From assembly GCF_019733395.1 (NCBI RefSeq), contig NZ_JAIHOO010000001.1:5123006-5187005 (forward strand): a stretch of 64,000 bases of DNA, read 5' to 3'. Position 1 is the first letter of the stretch, and each line of letters begins with the position of its first letter. Of the stretch, positions 53,359 to 61,471 are shown piece after piece. Source of the stretch: Lysobacter sp. BMK333-48F3. Lineage in GTDB: Bacteria > Pseudomonadota > Gammaproteobacteria > Xanthomonadales > Xanthomonadaceae. The translations under genes were made by a program, and so were the position numbers. The notes beneath the pieces were generated by a model. It searched no databases. It had not been told where the DNA came from and was given only the letters and a program-made list of their open reading frames with translations.

Positions 53359-53460
53359 TGACGAGGAACGAGTGAAGAGGAGCGAGAAGTGAGCCAAAGC
53401 GGGTGCGTAGCCGCTTGCGCCCTGCTCGCTCCTCACTCCTCTACGCTCACTCCTCGCTGT
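53356..53460. repeat. Long imperfect inverted repeat between convergent POT and S9 genes
   Basis: The 37 bases from about 53357 (GAGGAACGAGTGAAGAGGAG core) match the reverse complement of 53424-53460 with about ten differences, mostly transitions. The loop is 29 bases and has its own small palindrome. It starts at the POT stop and ends at the S9 stop, so it could act as a two-way transcription or decay barrier. Confidence 0.7.
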
Positions 53461-55463
53461 TACTTCGCCGCCGCAGGCGCCGCGGCCTTGGCCGGCGCCG
53501 CCACCCGGCCGCCGAGCGAGCGCGACAGGAACGCCAGCAGGCGGGTGTAGAACTCGCGCTGGTGTTCCTTGACGTAGAAGCCGTGCCCTTCGGTCTTGTA
53601 GTACAGGGTTTCCACCGGCACCCCGGCGGCGCGCAGCGCCTTCTCCATCTTTTCGCTGTGGACGATCGGCGCGCGCTGGTCCTCGCCGCCTGCGGCCAGG
53701 AACACCGGCACCTTGATCTGTTGCGCCAACTGGGTCGGCGAGACCTTGGCGGTCTCCTCCTTGGAACCGATCCATTCGCGGATGTAGGTCTCGCCGGAAC
53801 CGGCCTTCTGGATGTCGCCGGTGCTGTGCATCATCGGCAGGTCGTAGACGCCGACGTAACCGACCGCGCACTTGTACAGCGCCGGCTCCTTGGCCACGCC
53901 CATCAGCGAGGCGTAACCGCCGTAGCTGGCGCCGTACAGGCAGATCCGGGCCGGGTCGGCCACGCCCTGCTCGATCGCCCAGCGGGTGGCGTCGGTCAGG
54001 TCGTCCTGCATCGTGCCGCCCCACTGGCGCTGGCCGGCGAGCTGGAACGCCCGGCCGTAACCGGCCGAACCGCGGTAGTTCAGCTGCAGCACGGCATAAC
54101 CGGCCTGGGCCAGCATCTGCGCGTCGTGGTCGAATTGCCACAGATCCTGGATGCCGAACGGACCGCCGTGCGGCATCACCACCAACGGCAGCGACTTGCC
54201 GTCGCTGCCGTTGGGCGTGGTCAGCAGGCCGGACAGCGCCAGGCCGTCGCGCGCCTTGAGGCGGACCGGGCGCACCGGCCCCATCTTCGCCGGATCGACC
54301 CAGGAGCCGCGGCTGATCACGTGCGCGGCATGCTTCTTGGCGTTGTCGTAGAGGAAGATGTCGCCGGGATTGCGGTCGCTCCAGCTGCGCAGCAAGGCCA
54401 GCCCGCCGTCGGCGGTCTCGGAGGTGACGCGCAGGCTCTCGCCCTTGAACGCGGCCTCCAGGCTGCGGTACTGCTTGGCCTCCGGCGAGGTCTTGTCGAA
54501 GAACTCGGTGCGCGGCACGCCGTCGGCGAAGAACACGCCGACCGGGATGTTGCTGTTGCGGCGGTAGATCGTCCGCTGCGGATCGGCGACCGGATCGCGC
54601 AGGATCTCCTTGCGGCTCTGGCTGGCGATGTCGAAGGCGACGATCGCGTCCGGCCCCTGCGGCTGCTCGCTGCGGAAATAGGCGACGCTGTCGTCGGCGG
54701 AGAAGCCGATCGGGCGGTCGATGCCCTTGCCCTGCGCGTCCGAGCTCAGCAGCTGCCAGTCCTTGCCTTCGCCGGCGCGGTAGAACAGCTTGCGCACCTG
54801 GTCGGTGCCGTAACCCAGCGCGAACCGGACCACGCCCTGGTTGTCGGTGACGAAATCGGCGTTGCGCACCGGTGCGATCGCGATCTGGTTGCGGCGCCCG
54901 GTGTACACGTCCAGGCGCTCGGCGCGGGTGTAGGCGTCGGCGGCGAACTGCTGCACCGAAATCACCACGCTCTTGTCGTCGCCGGGCAGGTCGTCGACCA
55001 GGAAGGCGGCGACCTGCTCGACCTTCTTCGGCTGGATGCGGGTGCCGGCGCCGGCGCCGCGCACGCGGTAGCCGACCAGCACGTCGATGCCGGTGCCGTT
55101 GGCGTTCATGGCGTAGATCTCGCCGGTCGGCTGCGGCTCGTCGCGCGAACCGAGCTTCTGCGCCATGCCCATCAGCACCCGGGTCGGGCTGACCCACCAG
55201 AAGTCGTGCACGTGGTTGTTCTTGCCGAGCCGGAACGCGCCGGTCATCTTCATGCCCTCGCGGGAGAAGATCACCAGCATGGTTTCGTTCTCGGTCGGCA
55301 CCGTGGCGGCGTAGAACTCGCCGGTCGGCGAAAGCTTGATGTCGACGAAGGCGTCGTCCTTGATGAACGACTCGACATCGACTCCCTCGGCAGCGGCCGC
55401 AGCGGCCGCCATCGGCGCTGCCAGCCCCGCGGCCAGCAGCAACGCGTATCCCCACAACTTCAT
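53460..55463 (-). CDS. Secreted S9 family serine peptidase (prolyl oligopeptidase family), second copy
   Basis: 667 residues from ATG 55463, which gives a signal peptide (LWGYALLLAAGLAAPMAAA). Weak beta-propeller repeats fill about 40-390. The hydrolase domain has MPHGGPFGIQDLWQFD, catalytic S513 (GASYGGYA), D595 (GGEDQR) and H627 (TEGHGFYV). It differs from the 47082-49163 enzyme in sequence, so it is not a recent duplicate. It ends in an Ala/Pro/Lys-rich tail. A periplasmic acylaminoacyl- or dipeptidyl-peptidase role is likely. Confidence 0.92.
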   Translation of the reverse strand: MKLWGYALLLAAGLAAPMAAAAAAAEGVDVESFIKDDAFVDIKLSPTGEFYAATVPTENETMLVIFSREGMKMTGAFRLGKNNHVHDFWWVSPTRVLMGMAQKLGSRDEPQPTGEIYAMNANGTGIDVLVGYRVRGAGAGTRIQPKKVEQVAAFLVDDLPGDDKSVVISVQQFAADAYTRAERLDVYTGRRNQIAIAPVRNADFVTDNQGVVRFALGYGTDQVRKLFYRAGEGKDWQLLSSDAQGKGIDRPIGFSADDSVAYFRSEQPQGPDAIVAFDIASQSRKEILRDPVADPQRTIYRRNSNIPVGVFFADGVPRTEFFDKTSPEAKQYRSLEAAFKGESLRVTSETADGGLALLRSWSDRNPGDIFLYDNAKKHAAHVISRGSWVDPAKMGPVRPVRLKARDGLALSGLLTTPNGSDGKSLPLVVMPHGGPFGIQDLWQFDHDAQMLAQAGYAVLQLNYRGSAGYGRAFQLAGQRQWGGTMQDDLTDATRWAIEQGVADPARICLYGASYGGYASLMGVAKEPALYKCAVGYVGVYDLPMMHSTGDIQKAGSGETYIREWIGSKEETAKVSPTQLAQQIKVPVFLAAGGEDQRAPIVHSEKMEKALRAAGVPVETLYYKTEGHGFYVKEHQREFYTRLLAFLSRSLGGRVAAPAKAAAPAAAK

Positions 55464-55602
55464 GGCCCTTCCCCCTGCACATCGTCCTTGGCGGCCGCCG
55501 CAGCGGCCGCTGTCGCTGCGCGACGGCCCGATCATAGGGGGGCGGCCGCGGCCGCACAAACGCACACAGGACGCCGCCGCAGCGGCACCGCGGGGGCCGC
55601 GC

Positions 55603-56502
55603 TCAGGCGGCCGGGCGGTCCAGGGTCGCGGCCAGGGCGGCGCGCCAGTGCGGCACGTCCAGGCCGTACTCGTCCCGCAGGCGGCCGCTGTCGAGCACCG
55701 AGTAGGCCGGGCGACGGGCCGGCGTCGGGTAGTCGGCGGTGGCGATCGGCTCGACCCGTGGCTGCCGCGCGATCAGCCCGCGCGCCAAAGCTTCTTCGAA
55801 GATCGCCTCGGCGAAACCGTGCCAGCTGGTCTGGCCGCCGGCGACCAGGTGGCGCACGCCGGATTGCTTCAAGCCCTGGCGCAGCACCTGCGCCGCGGCA
55901 TCGGCCAGCAGCCAGGCCGGGGTCGGCGAACCGTGCTGGTCGGCGACCACGCGCAATTCCTCGCGCTCGCCGCCCAGGCGCAGCATGGTGCGCAGGAAGT
56001 TGTGCCCACGCGTGGCGTAGACCCAGGCGGTGCGCAGGATCAGATGGTCGGCGCCGCTGGCCCGGATCGCCTCCTCGCCGGCGAGCTTGCTTTCGCCGTA
56101 GGCGCTGATCGGGCCGGTCGGGTCGGTTTCGAGATAGGGCCGGGTGCCGCTGCCGTCGAAGACATAGTCGGTCGAGTAGTGAATCAGGCCGATCCCGTCC
56201 GCCGCGCACAGCTGCGCCAGCCGCTCCGGCGCCCCCGCATTGACCACGAACGCGAGCTCGCGCTCGTTCTCGGCGCGGTCGACCGCGGTGTAGGCGGTGG
56301 CGTTGATCACATGATCGGGCCGCACCCGGCGCAGCAAAGGCTCGATCGCGTCGGGCTGGGCCAGGTCCAGGGTTTCGCAGGCCGAACCATCCTCGGCCAG
56401 ACGGCCGCTGCGGGTGGTGGTCACCACCTCGCCCAACGGGGCGAGGCTGCGGCGCAGTTCGTGGCCGACCTGGCCGTCGCCGCCGAGCAGCAGCAACCTC
56501 AC
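55603..56502 (-). CDS. rfbD: dTDP-4-dehydrorhamnose reductase
   Basis: 299 residues from a GTG that overlaps the rfbC stop. LLLGGDGQVGHEL is the NADPH site; STDYVFDGSGTRPYLETDPTGPISAYGESKLAGE contains the T/S-Y-K active site (YGESK). It reduces dTDP-4-dehydro-L-rhamnose to dTDP-L-rhamnose, the last step of the pathway. Last gene of rfbBACD. Confidence 0.96.
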   Translation of the reverse strand: MRLLLLGGDGQVGHELRRSLAPLGEVVTTTRSGRLAEDGSACETLDLAQPDAIEPLLRRVRPDHVINATAYTAVDRAENERELAFVVNAGAPERLAQLCAADGIGLIHYSTDYVFDGSGTRPYLETDPTGPISAYGESKLAGEEAIRASGADHLILRTAWVYATRGHNFLRTMLRLGGEREELRVVADQHGSPTPAWLLADAAAQVLRQGLKQSGVRHLVAGGQTSWHGFAEAIFEEALARGLIARQPRVEPIATADYPTPARRPAYSVLDSGRLRDEYGLDVPHWRAALAATLDRPAA

Positions 56503-57056
56503 GGCGCGTACACCGGCAAGCGGTCCTCGGCGATGTCTTTCAGCAACGGCGCGACCGCGTCCTTGGCCGACAGGCTCGGCTCGCTGAGCGGCCAGTCGAT
56601 CGCCAGGTCCGGATCGTCCCAACGCACGCCGGCGTCGGCCGCGGCGTCGTAAACGTTGGTGCACAGATAGCTGAACACCGCGCGCTCGCTGAGCACCGCG
56701 AATCCGTGGGCGAAGCCTTCCGGGATCCAGAAATGGCGCTTGTTCTCGGCGCTCAGCACGACCGCGGTCCAGCGCCCGTAATGCGGCGAACCGCGGCGGA
56801 TGTCGACCGCAACGTCCCACACCTCGCCTTCGACCACCGAGACGTACTTGCCCTGCGGATTGGGCCACTGGTAATGCAGGCCGCGCAGCACGCCGCGCGC
56901 GGACGAAGACACGTTGCCCTGCACGAAGCGCGGGTTGAGGCCGTGCGCGGCGAGCTTGTCCTGGTTGAACGACTCGTAGAAGAAGCCGCGCGCGTCGCCG
57001 AACACTTGCGGTTCGATGACGACGCAGCCGGGCAGATCGGTTTCGATGATTTTCAA
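56499..57056 (-). CDS. rfbC: dTDP-4-dehydrorhamnose 3,5-epimerase
   Basis: 185 residues from a TTG start (GAGGAAAG upstream). Cupin fold with DARGFFYESFN, FVQGNVSSSARGVLRGLHYQWPNPQGKYVSVVEGEVWDVAVDIRRGSPHYG (active-site His in GLHYQ) and FWIPEGFAHGFAVLS. It makes dTDP-4-dehydro-L-rhamnose. Overlaps rfbD, follows rfbA after 10 bases. Confidence 0.96.
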   Translation of the reverse strand: MKIIETDLPGCVVIEPQVFGDARGFFYESFNQDKLAAHGLNPRFVQGNVSSSARGVLRGLHYQWPNPQGKYVSVVEGEVWDVAVDIRRGSPHYGRWTAVVLSAENKRHFWIPEGFAHGFAVLSERAVFSYLCTNVYDAAADAGVRWDDPDLAIDWPLSEPSLSAKDAVAPLLKDIAEDRLPVYAP

Positions 57057-57066
57057 ACGTCTTTCC

Positions 57067-57951
57067 TCAGGGCACGAAGCCGCGCTCGGACAGCCCGAGC
57101 AGGTATTGGCCGTAGCCGTTCTTGGCCAGCGGGCGGGCCAGTTCGGCCAGTTGCGCGGCGTCGATCCAGCCGTTGTTCCAGGCGATTTCCTCGGGGCAGC
57201 AGATGCGCAGTCCCTGGCGGGCTTCGATGGTTTCGATGAAATTGGACGCTTCCAGCAGCGACTGGTGGGTACCGGTGTCGAGCCAGGCGTAGCCGCGGCC
57301 GAGCTGCTCCAGATGCAACGAGCCCTCTTCCAGATAGATCCGGTTGAGGTCGGTGATTTCCAGCTCGCCGCGCGCCGACGGCTTGAGGCGGGAAGCGAAC
57401 TCGCTGGCGCGGCCGTCGTAGAAATACAGGCCGGTGACCGCGTAGTTGGAACGCGGCTTGTCCGGCTTCTCTTCCAGGCCGACCACCTTGCCCTCGCGGT
57501 CGAACTCGGCCACGCCGTAGCGCTCGGGGTCGCTGACCCAATAGCCGAACACGGTCGCGCCGTGATCGCGCTGGCCGGCGCGCTTGAGCATCGCGGTCAG
57601 GCCCGGGCCATGGAAGATGTTGTCGCCCAGCACCAGGCAGCTGGGCTGGCCGGCGACGAAGTCCTGGCCGATCAGATAGGCCTGGGCCAGGCCGTCCGGG
57701 CTGGGCTGGACCGCGTATTCGATCTTCATGCCCCAGCGCGAACCGTCGCCGAGCAGGGTCTTGAACAGCGCCTGCTCGTGCGGGGTGTTGATGATCAGCA
57801 CCTCGCGGATGCCCGCCAGCATCAGCACGCTGAGCGGGTAATAGATCATCGGCTTGTCGTACACCGGCAGCAGCTGCTTGCTGATGCCCTGGGTGATCGG
57901 ATACAGCCGGGTGCCGGAGCCGCCGGCGAGGATGATGCCCTTGCGATTCAT
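57067..57951 (-). CDS. rfbA: Glucose-1-phosphate thymidylyltransferase
   Basis: 294 residues. The nucleotide site [50 protein letters not shown] and [20 protein letters not shown] are diagnostic of RmlA. It forms dTDP-glucose from dTTP and glucose 1-phosphate and is normally inhibited by dTDP-rhamnose. It lies 10 bases after rfbB. Confidence 0.97.
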   Translation of the reverse strand: MNRKGIILAGGSGTRLYPITQGISKQLLPVYDKPMIYYPLSVLMLAGIREVLIINTPHEQALFKTLLGDGSRWGMKIEYAVQPSPDGLAQAYLIGQDFVAGQPSCLVLGDNIFHGPGLTAMLKRAGQRDHGATVFGYWVSDPERYGVAEFDREGKVVGLEEKPDKPRSNYAVTGLYFYDGRASEFASRLKPSARGELEITDLNRIYLEEGSLHLEQLGRGYAWLDTGTHQSLLEASNFIETIEARQGLRICCPEEIAWNNGWIDAAQLAELARPLAKNGYGQYLLGLSERGFVP

Positions 57952-57961
57952 GCGTGCGTCC

Positions 57962-59014
57962 TCAGGCCTGACCGATGCGTTCCAGGCGATAGCTGCCGTC
58001 GAGCACGCGCTGCACCCAAGCCTGGTTGTCCAGGTACCAGTCGACGGTGTGGGCGATGCCCTGCTCGAAGGTCAGGGTCGGCGCCCAGCCCAGCTCGCTC
58101 TTGAGCTTGGAAGCGTCGATCGCGTAACGGCGGTCGTGACCGGGACGGTCGGTCACGTAGGTGATCAGCGATTCGCGCGCGCGGCCGTCGGCCAGCGGGC
58201 GGCGTTGGTCGAGCAGCGCGCAGATGGTCTTGACCACGACGATGTTGGCGCGCTCGGCGTCGCCGCCGACATTGTAGGTCTCGCCGATGCGGCCGGCTTC
58301 CAGCACCCGCGCGATCGCCGAGCAGTGGTCGCCGACGAACAGCCAGTCGCGCACGTTGAGGCCGTCGCCGTACACCGGCAGCGGTTCGCCGACCAGGGCC
58401 TTGGCGATGATCAGCGGGATGAGCTTTTCCGGGAACTGGAACGGCCCGTAGTTGTTCGAGCAGTTCGTGGTCAGGACCGGCAAGCCGTAAGTGTGGTGGA
58501 AGGCGCGGACCAGATGGTCGGACGCGGCCTTCGACGCCGAGTACGGCGAATTCGGTGCGTACTGGGTGGTCTCGGTGAACTTGCCGGTCTCGCCGAGGCT
58601 GCCGTAGACCTCGTCGGTGGACACGTGCAGGAAGCGGAAGCCGTCGCGCGCCGGCGCGTCCAGCTGCTTCCAATAATCGCGCACCTGCTCCAGCAGGCTC
58701 AGGGTGCCGACCACATTGGTGTGGACGAACGCGGCAGGGCCATCGATCGAGCGGTCGACATGGCTTTCGGCAGCGAAATTGATCACCGCGTCGGGGCGGT
58801 GCTCGGCCAGCAGGCGCTTGATCAGGGCCGCATCGCCGATGTCGCCCTGGACGAAGACGTGGGCCGGATTGCCCTCCAGGCTGGCCAGGGTGTCGAGGTT
58901 GCCCGCATAGGTCAGAGCGTCGAGATTGACGACCTTGATGCCCTTGCGGACCGCATCGAGAACGAAGTTACCGCCGATAAAGCCGGCACCGCCGGTCACA
59001 AGCCAAGTAGGCAC
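57962..59014 (-). CDS. rfbB: dTDP-glucose 4,6-dehydratase
   Basis: 350 residues from a GTG with AAAGGAG seven bases upstream. [15 protein letters not shown] binds [14 protein letters not shown] and [22 protein letters not shown] hold the T-D-E and Y-x3-K catalytic residues. It makes dTDP-4-keto-6-deoxyglucose. First gene of rfbBACD, which supplies dTDP-rhamnose for LPS or exopolysaccharide; no glycosyltransferases are in the window. Confidence 0.97.
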   Translation of the reverse strand: MPTWLVTGGAGFIGGNFVLDAVRKGIKVVNLDALTYAGNLDTLASLEGNPAHVFVQGDIGDAALIKRLLAEHRPDAVINFAAESHVDRSIDGPAAFVHTNVVGTLSLLEQVRDYWKQLDAPARDGFRFLHVSTDEVYGSLGETGKFTETTQYAPNSPYSASKAASDHLVRAFHHTYGLPVLTTNCSNNYGPFQFPEKLIPLIIAKALVGEPLPVYGDGLNVRDWLFVGDHCSAIARVLEAGRIGETYNVGGDAERANIVVVKTICALLDQRRPLADGRARESLITYVTDRPGHDRRYAIDASKLKSELGWAPTLTFEQGIAHTVDWYLDNQAWVQRVLDGSYRLERIGQA

Positions 59015-59414
59015 TCAGGACACTCCTTTATTTGATCGACGAAGATCGGGCCGGCCAGCCGGCGCGGACGCCCAGCGCCCGCACACCCGTTGCATCGGGC
59101 TGTTCAGCTTGCCCGGCCGATCCGAGCAAGTGCCGGATTGTAATGCCTATCCGGCTCCCGGCCGCGAGCGGCCGGGGCATCGATTCATCCTGTGCCGGTC
59201 CGGTTGCGGCGAATCCGCCGCAGCGACCGCGTGACCGACCTCACACCCGCTCGCCGACCGGCGAAAACACGACAAAGCCGGCAAGGCGCAACCCGATGTT
59301 AGGGCTGCGTGAAGACAGGACCCGCACGACTGGAGACAGGGTCGAGCGGCGAAACCCTCGCCTGAGACGATCCGGACGGGCGCAGCCGACGCCGCGCCCG
59401 TCCGCAAGCCGGCC
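59015..59414. other. Gap upstream of rfbB
   Basis: 400 bases between the glycoside hydrolase stop and rfbB, both on the minus strand. It holds the rfbB ribosome site (59022-59028) and must contain the rfb promoter; an AAATAA stretch just upstream of the ribosome site is the only AT-rich spot. Nothing else was recognised. Confidence 0.5.
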
Positions 59415-60842
59415 TCAATCCACCGTCACCACCACCACGCTCATCCACGGCACCTGCACCACCACCCGCCCCTGGGCGAAGGCGACCGCATTGGCGATCC
59501 GGGCCGGGGCGCGGAACTGCGCGCCGAGGGCGAAGTCGGCCGGATTCATGCCGCGGCCGTGGCGCCAGGCCGAGTACACCCCGCTGGCCTTGCCGCGCAG
59601 GTCCATGACCACGCGCCGGTCCAGCGAGGCCGACTTGTTGATCAGCACGATCTTCTTGGCGTCGTCGGTGGCGAACACCTCCAGTTCCGGGATCGCGCTG
59701 GTCGCCGCGACCATGGTCGAACCGAAGCGCCGCGACCAGGTGCCGCCGGTCCACACGCTCATTCCCCAATACGCCGGCAGGCGCACGTGCTGCCCGTCCG
59801 GCTGGTCGTTGCGGCCGGTGCCGTCGGTGATCAGGCCCAGCGGGCCGTTGTTGTCGGCGTACTGATAGGCGCTGCCGCCGGCGTTGAGCACGTGACCGAT
59901 CACCGAGGCGGTGTGGACCAGATTGCGCGAGGTGTAGAACGCGTCGCGCCAGCTGCCGTCGTACCAGGAGTTGTAGTTGAACTCGCCGACCTGGATCGCG
60001 ATCCCGTCGGCGCGCTCGCCGAAGGTCGTGTCGATCTCCTGGCGCAGCCAGGCGATGGCGTCGGCGTACTGGCCGGTGCGGTGCAGGTTGTCGACGCGCT
60101 GGCCGTCGCCGTACTTGTGGAAGTCGACCACGTCGACATCGGCGTGGCTGGCGGCGAAGAACTTGCGGAAGTCCCCGAACTTGTAGTCGGCCCAGGTCAC
60201 CAGCGAAGGGCCGGCCAGGGACAGCGGCCGCGCGCTGGCCGCGCGCATCGCCGTCGCGATGGCGTGGAAGCCGTCGCTGCCGTTGCCGCCGTGGATGTAG
60301 GGATCCATGCCGAAGCCGTTGTCGGGCTCGTTGCCGATGATGTAGTCGTCGACCGGGCCGCCGTGGCTGCCGCCGTTGTCGTTGAAGTAGCGAACCAGGG
60401 CCGCGGCGTCGCTGGCGCGGATGTCGTTGTCGTTGGCGCTGCCGCCGACGGCGATCATCGGGATGCCGCCGATGCCCTTGATCGCGCGGATATAGGCCTC
60501 GCCCTCGTTGCCGCCGTGCACGCCGCCGGCGGCGGAGCCGACCTGGCCGTCGTGGTGGTACAGCGGGATGCGCCAGACCAGCGGCCCCAGTTCGCCCAGG
60601 TAACGCTGCCACAGCGCCTGGTTCGGCCCCTTGATCAGGTTGCTGCCGTTGTCGGCATAGGTCGACACGGTCGAGCCCAGCGAATAGGCCGAAGTCGGCT
60701 GGCGATGGGCGGTGAAATCGACCACCACGTTGGCGGCCTCGGCGGCGTGGAGCGGGTTGCTGCCGAGCAGGGCCAGCGCGGCGGCCAGTACGGCGGCAAG
60801 AGGAAACGACGGGAGGGCGTGGGAGCGTAACGATAAGCGCAT
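59415..60842 (-). CDS. Secreted glycoside hydrolase-like TIM-barrel protein
   Basis: 475 residues from ATG 60842 (GAGG upstream), with a signal peptide (LAAVLAAALALLGSNPLHA). The pattern of clan GH-A retaining enzymes is visible: a catalytic acid/base in IIGNEPDNGFGMDPYIHGG and a probable nucleophile in IQVGEFNYNSWYDGSW, with HKYGDG between. The C-terminal 90 residues look like a small beta-sandwich (IVLINKSASLDRRVVMDLRG). This fits families such as GH39, GH79 or GH30; I cannot pick one. It acts on an external polysaccharide. Monocistronic. Confidence 0.75.
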   Translation of the reverse strand: MRLSLRSHALPSFPLAAVLAAALALLGSNPLHAAEAANVVVDFTAHRQPTSAYSLGSTVSTYADNGSNLIKGPNQALWQRYLGELGPLVWRIPLYHHDGQVGSAAGGVHGGNEGEAYIRAIKGIGGIPMIAVGGSANDNDIRASDAAALVRYFNDNGGSHGGPVDDYIIGNEPDNGFGMDPYIHGGNGSDGFHAIATAMRAASARPLSLAGPSLVTWADYKFGDFRKFFAASHADVDVVDFHKYGDGQRVDNLHRTGQYADAIAWLRQEIDTTFGERADGIAIQVGEFNYNSWYDGSWRDAFYTSRNLVHTASVIGHVLNAGGSAYQYADNNGPLGLITDGTGRNDQPDGQHVRLPAYWGMSVWTGGTWSRRFGSTMVAATSAIPELEVFATDDAKKIVLINKSASLDRRVVMDLRGKASGVYSAWRHGRGMNPADFALGAQFRAPARIANAVAFAQGRVVVQVPWMSVVVVTVD

Positions 60843-61471
60843 GGAAACCTCGCAGGGACACGGACAGGAGCGCGGCCGAAGCGCCGTCGCGCCAGGCGCC
60901 GTCATCGACGGTCGCGGCGGCGCGATCCGGCACGCAACGGCAGCGACGCGCACGCTACCCCCGGGCCGCGGCCGGAACCGCGACATGGATCGGCCATGCA
61001 CAGGAGCACACAGATCGCGCCCCGAATTCGGGTCGCTAACACGCGTCGCACTTGACATCGATCACACAACGCCTGCGTCGACCAGGAGTCTTGTTGCTTT
61101 GCTACATGCAATCGCGTCGGCACCGACGACCCGGCCGCCTGCATTGCAAGCGACACACGTCACAGCGACAAGAATCGCATCGGAAGAAAGCGCGAAATCA
61201 CCACGGAAACGCAGCCGAATCGATTAGCGTAGGCGCCTTCCACTCCGCTCAAATTCGGCATGTAAATCGAAACACATATCAAAATATTCTAAGTATCGGT
61301 GTCGAAAATTTTCTACATTCGACTCGCTCGCCCGATCCGCACGAACGCGACGGCGGGGCGTCCGCAGCGACGTCCGCTGCCCTATGCGCGCCAGCGTATC
61401 GGCACCGAATCGTTCCGAACCATCGCCTTGGCAACGGGACGCCATTCCATCCCGTCATGGAGGTTCGCAAC
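60843..61471. other. Long divergent control region between the glycosidase and the metzincin protease
   Basis: 629 bases. Two CRP/Clp-like sites are seen: CTTGA-N6-TCACA at 61051-61066 and AGCGA-N6-TCACA at 61149-61164, each with a perfect TCACA half. A clearly AT-rich stretch at 61255-61320 is the likely promoter area of the protease, about 150 bases before its start. No gene was recognised. Confidence 0.55.
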
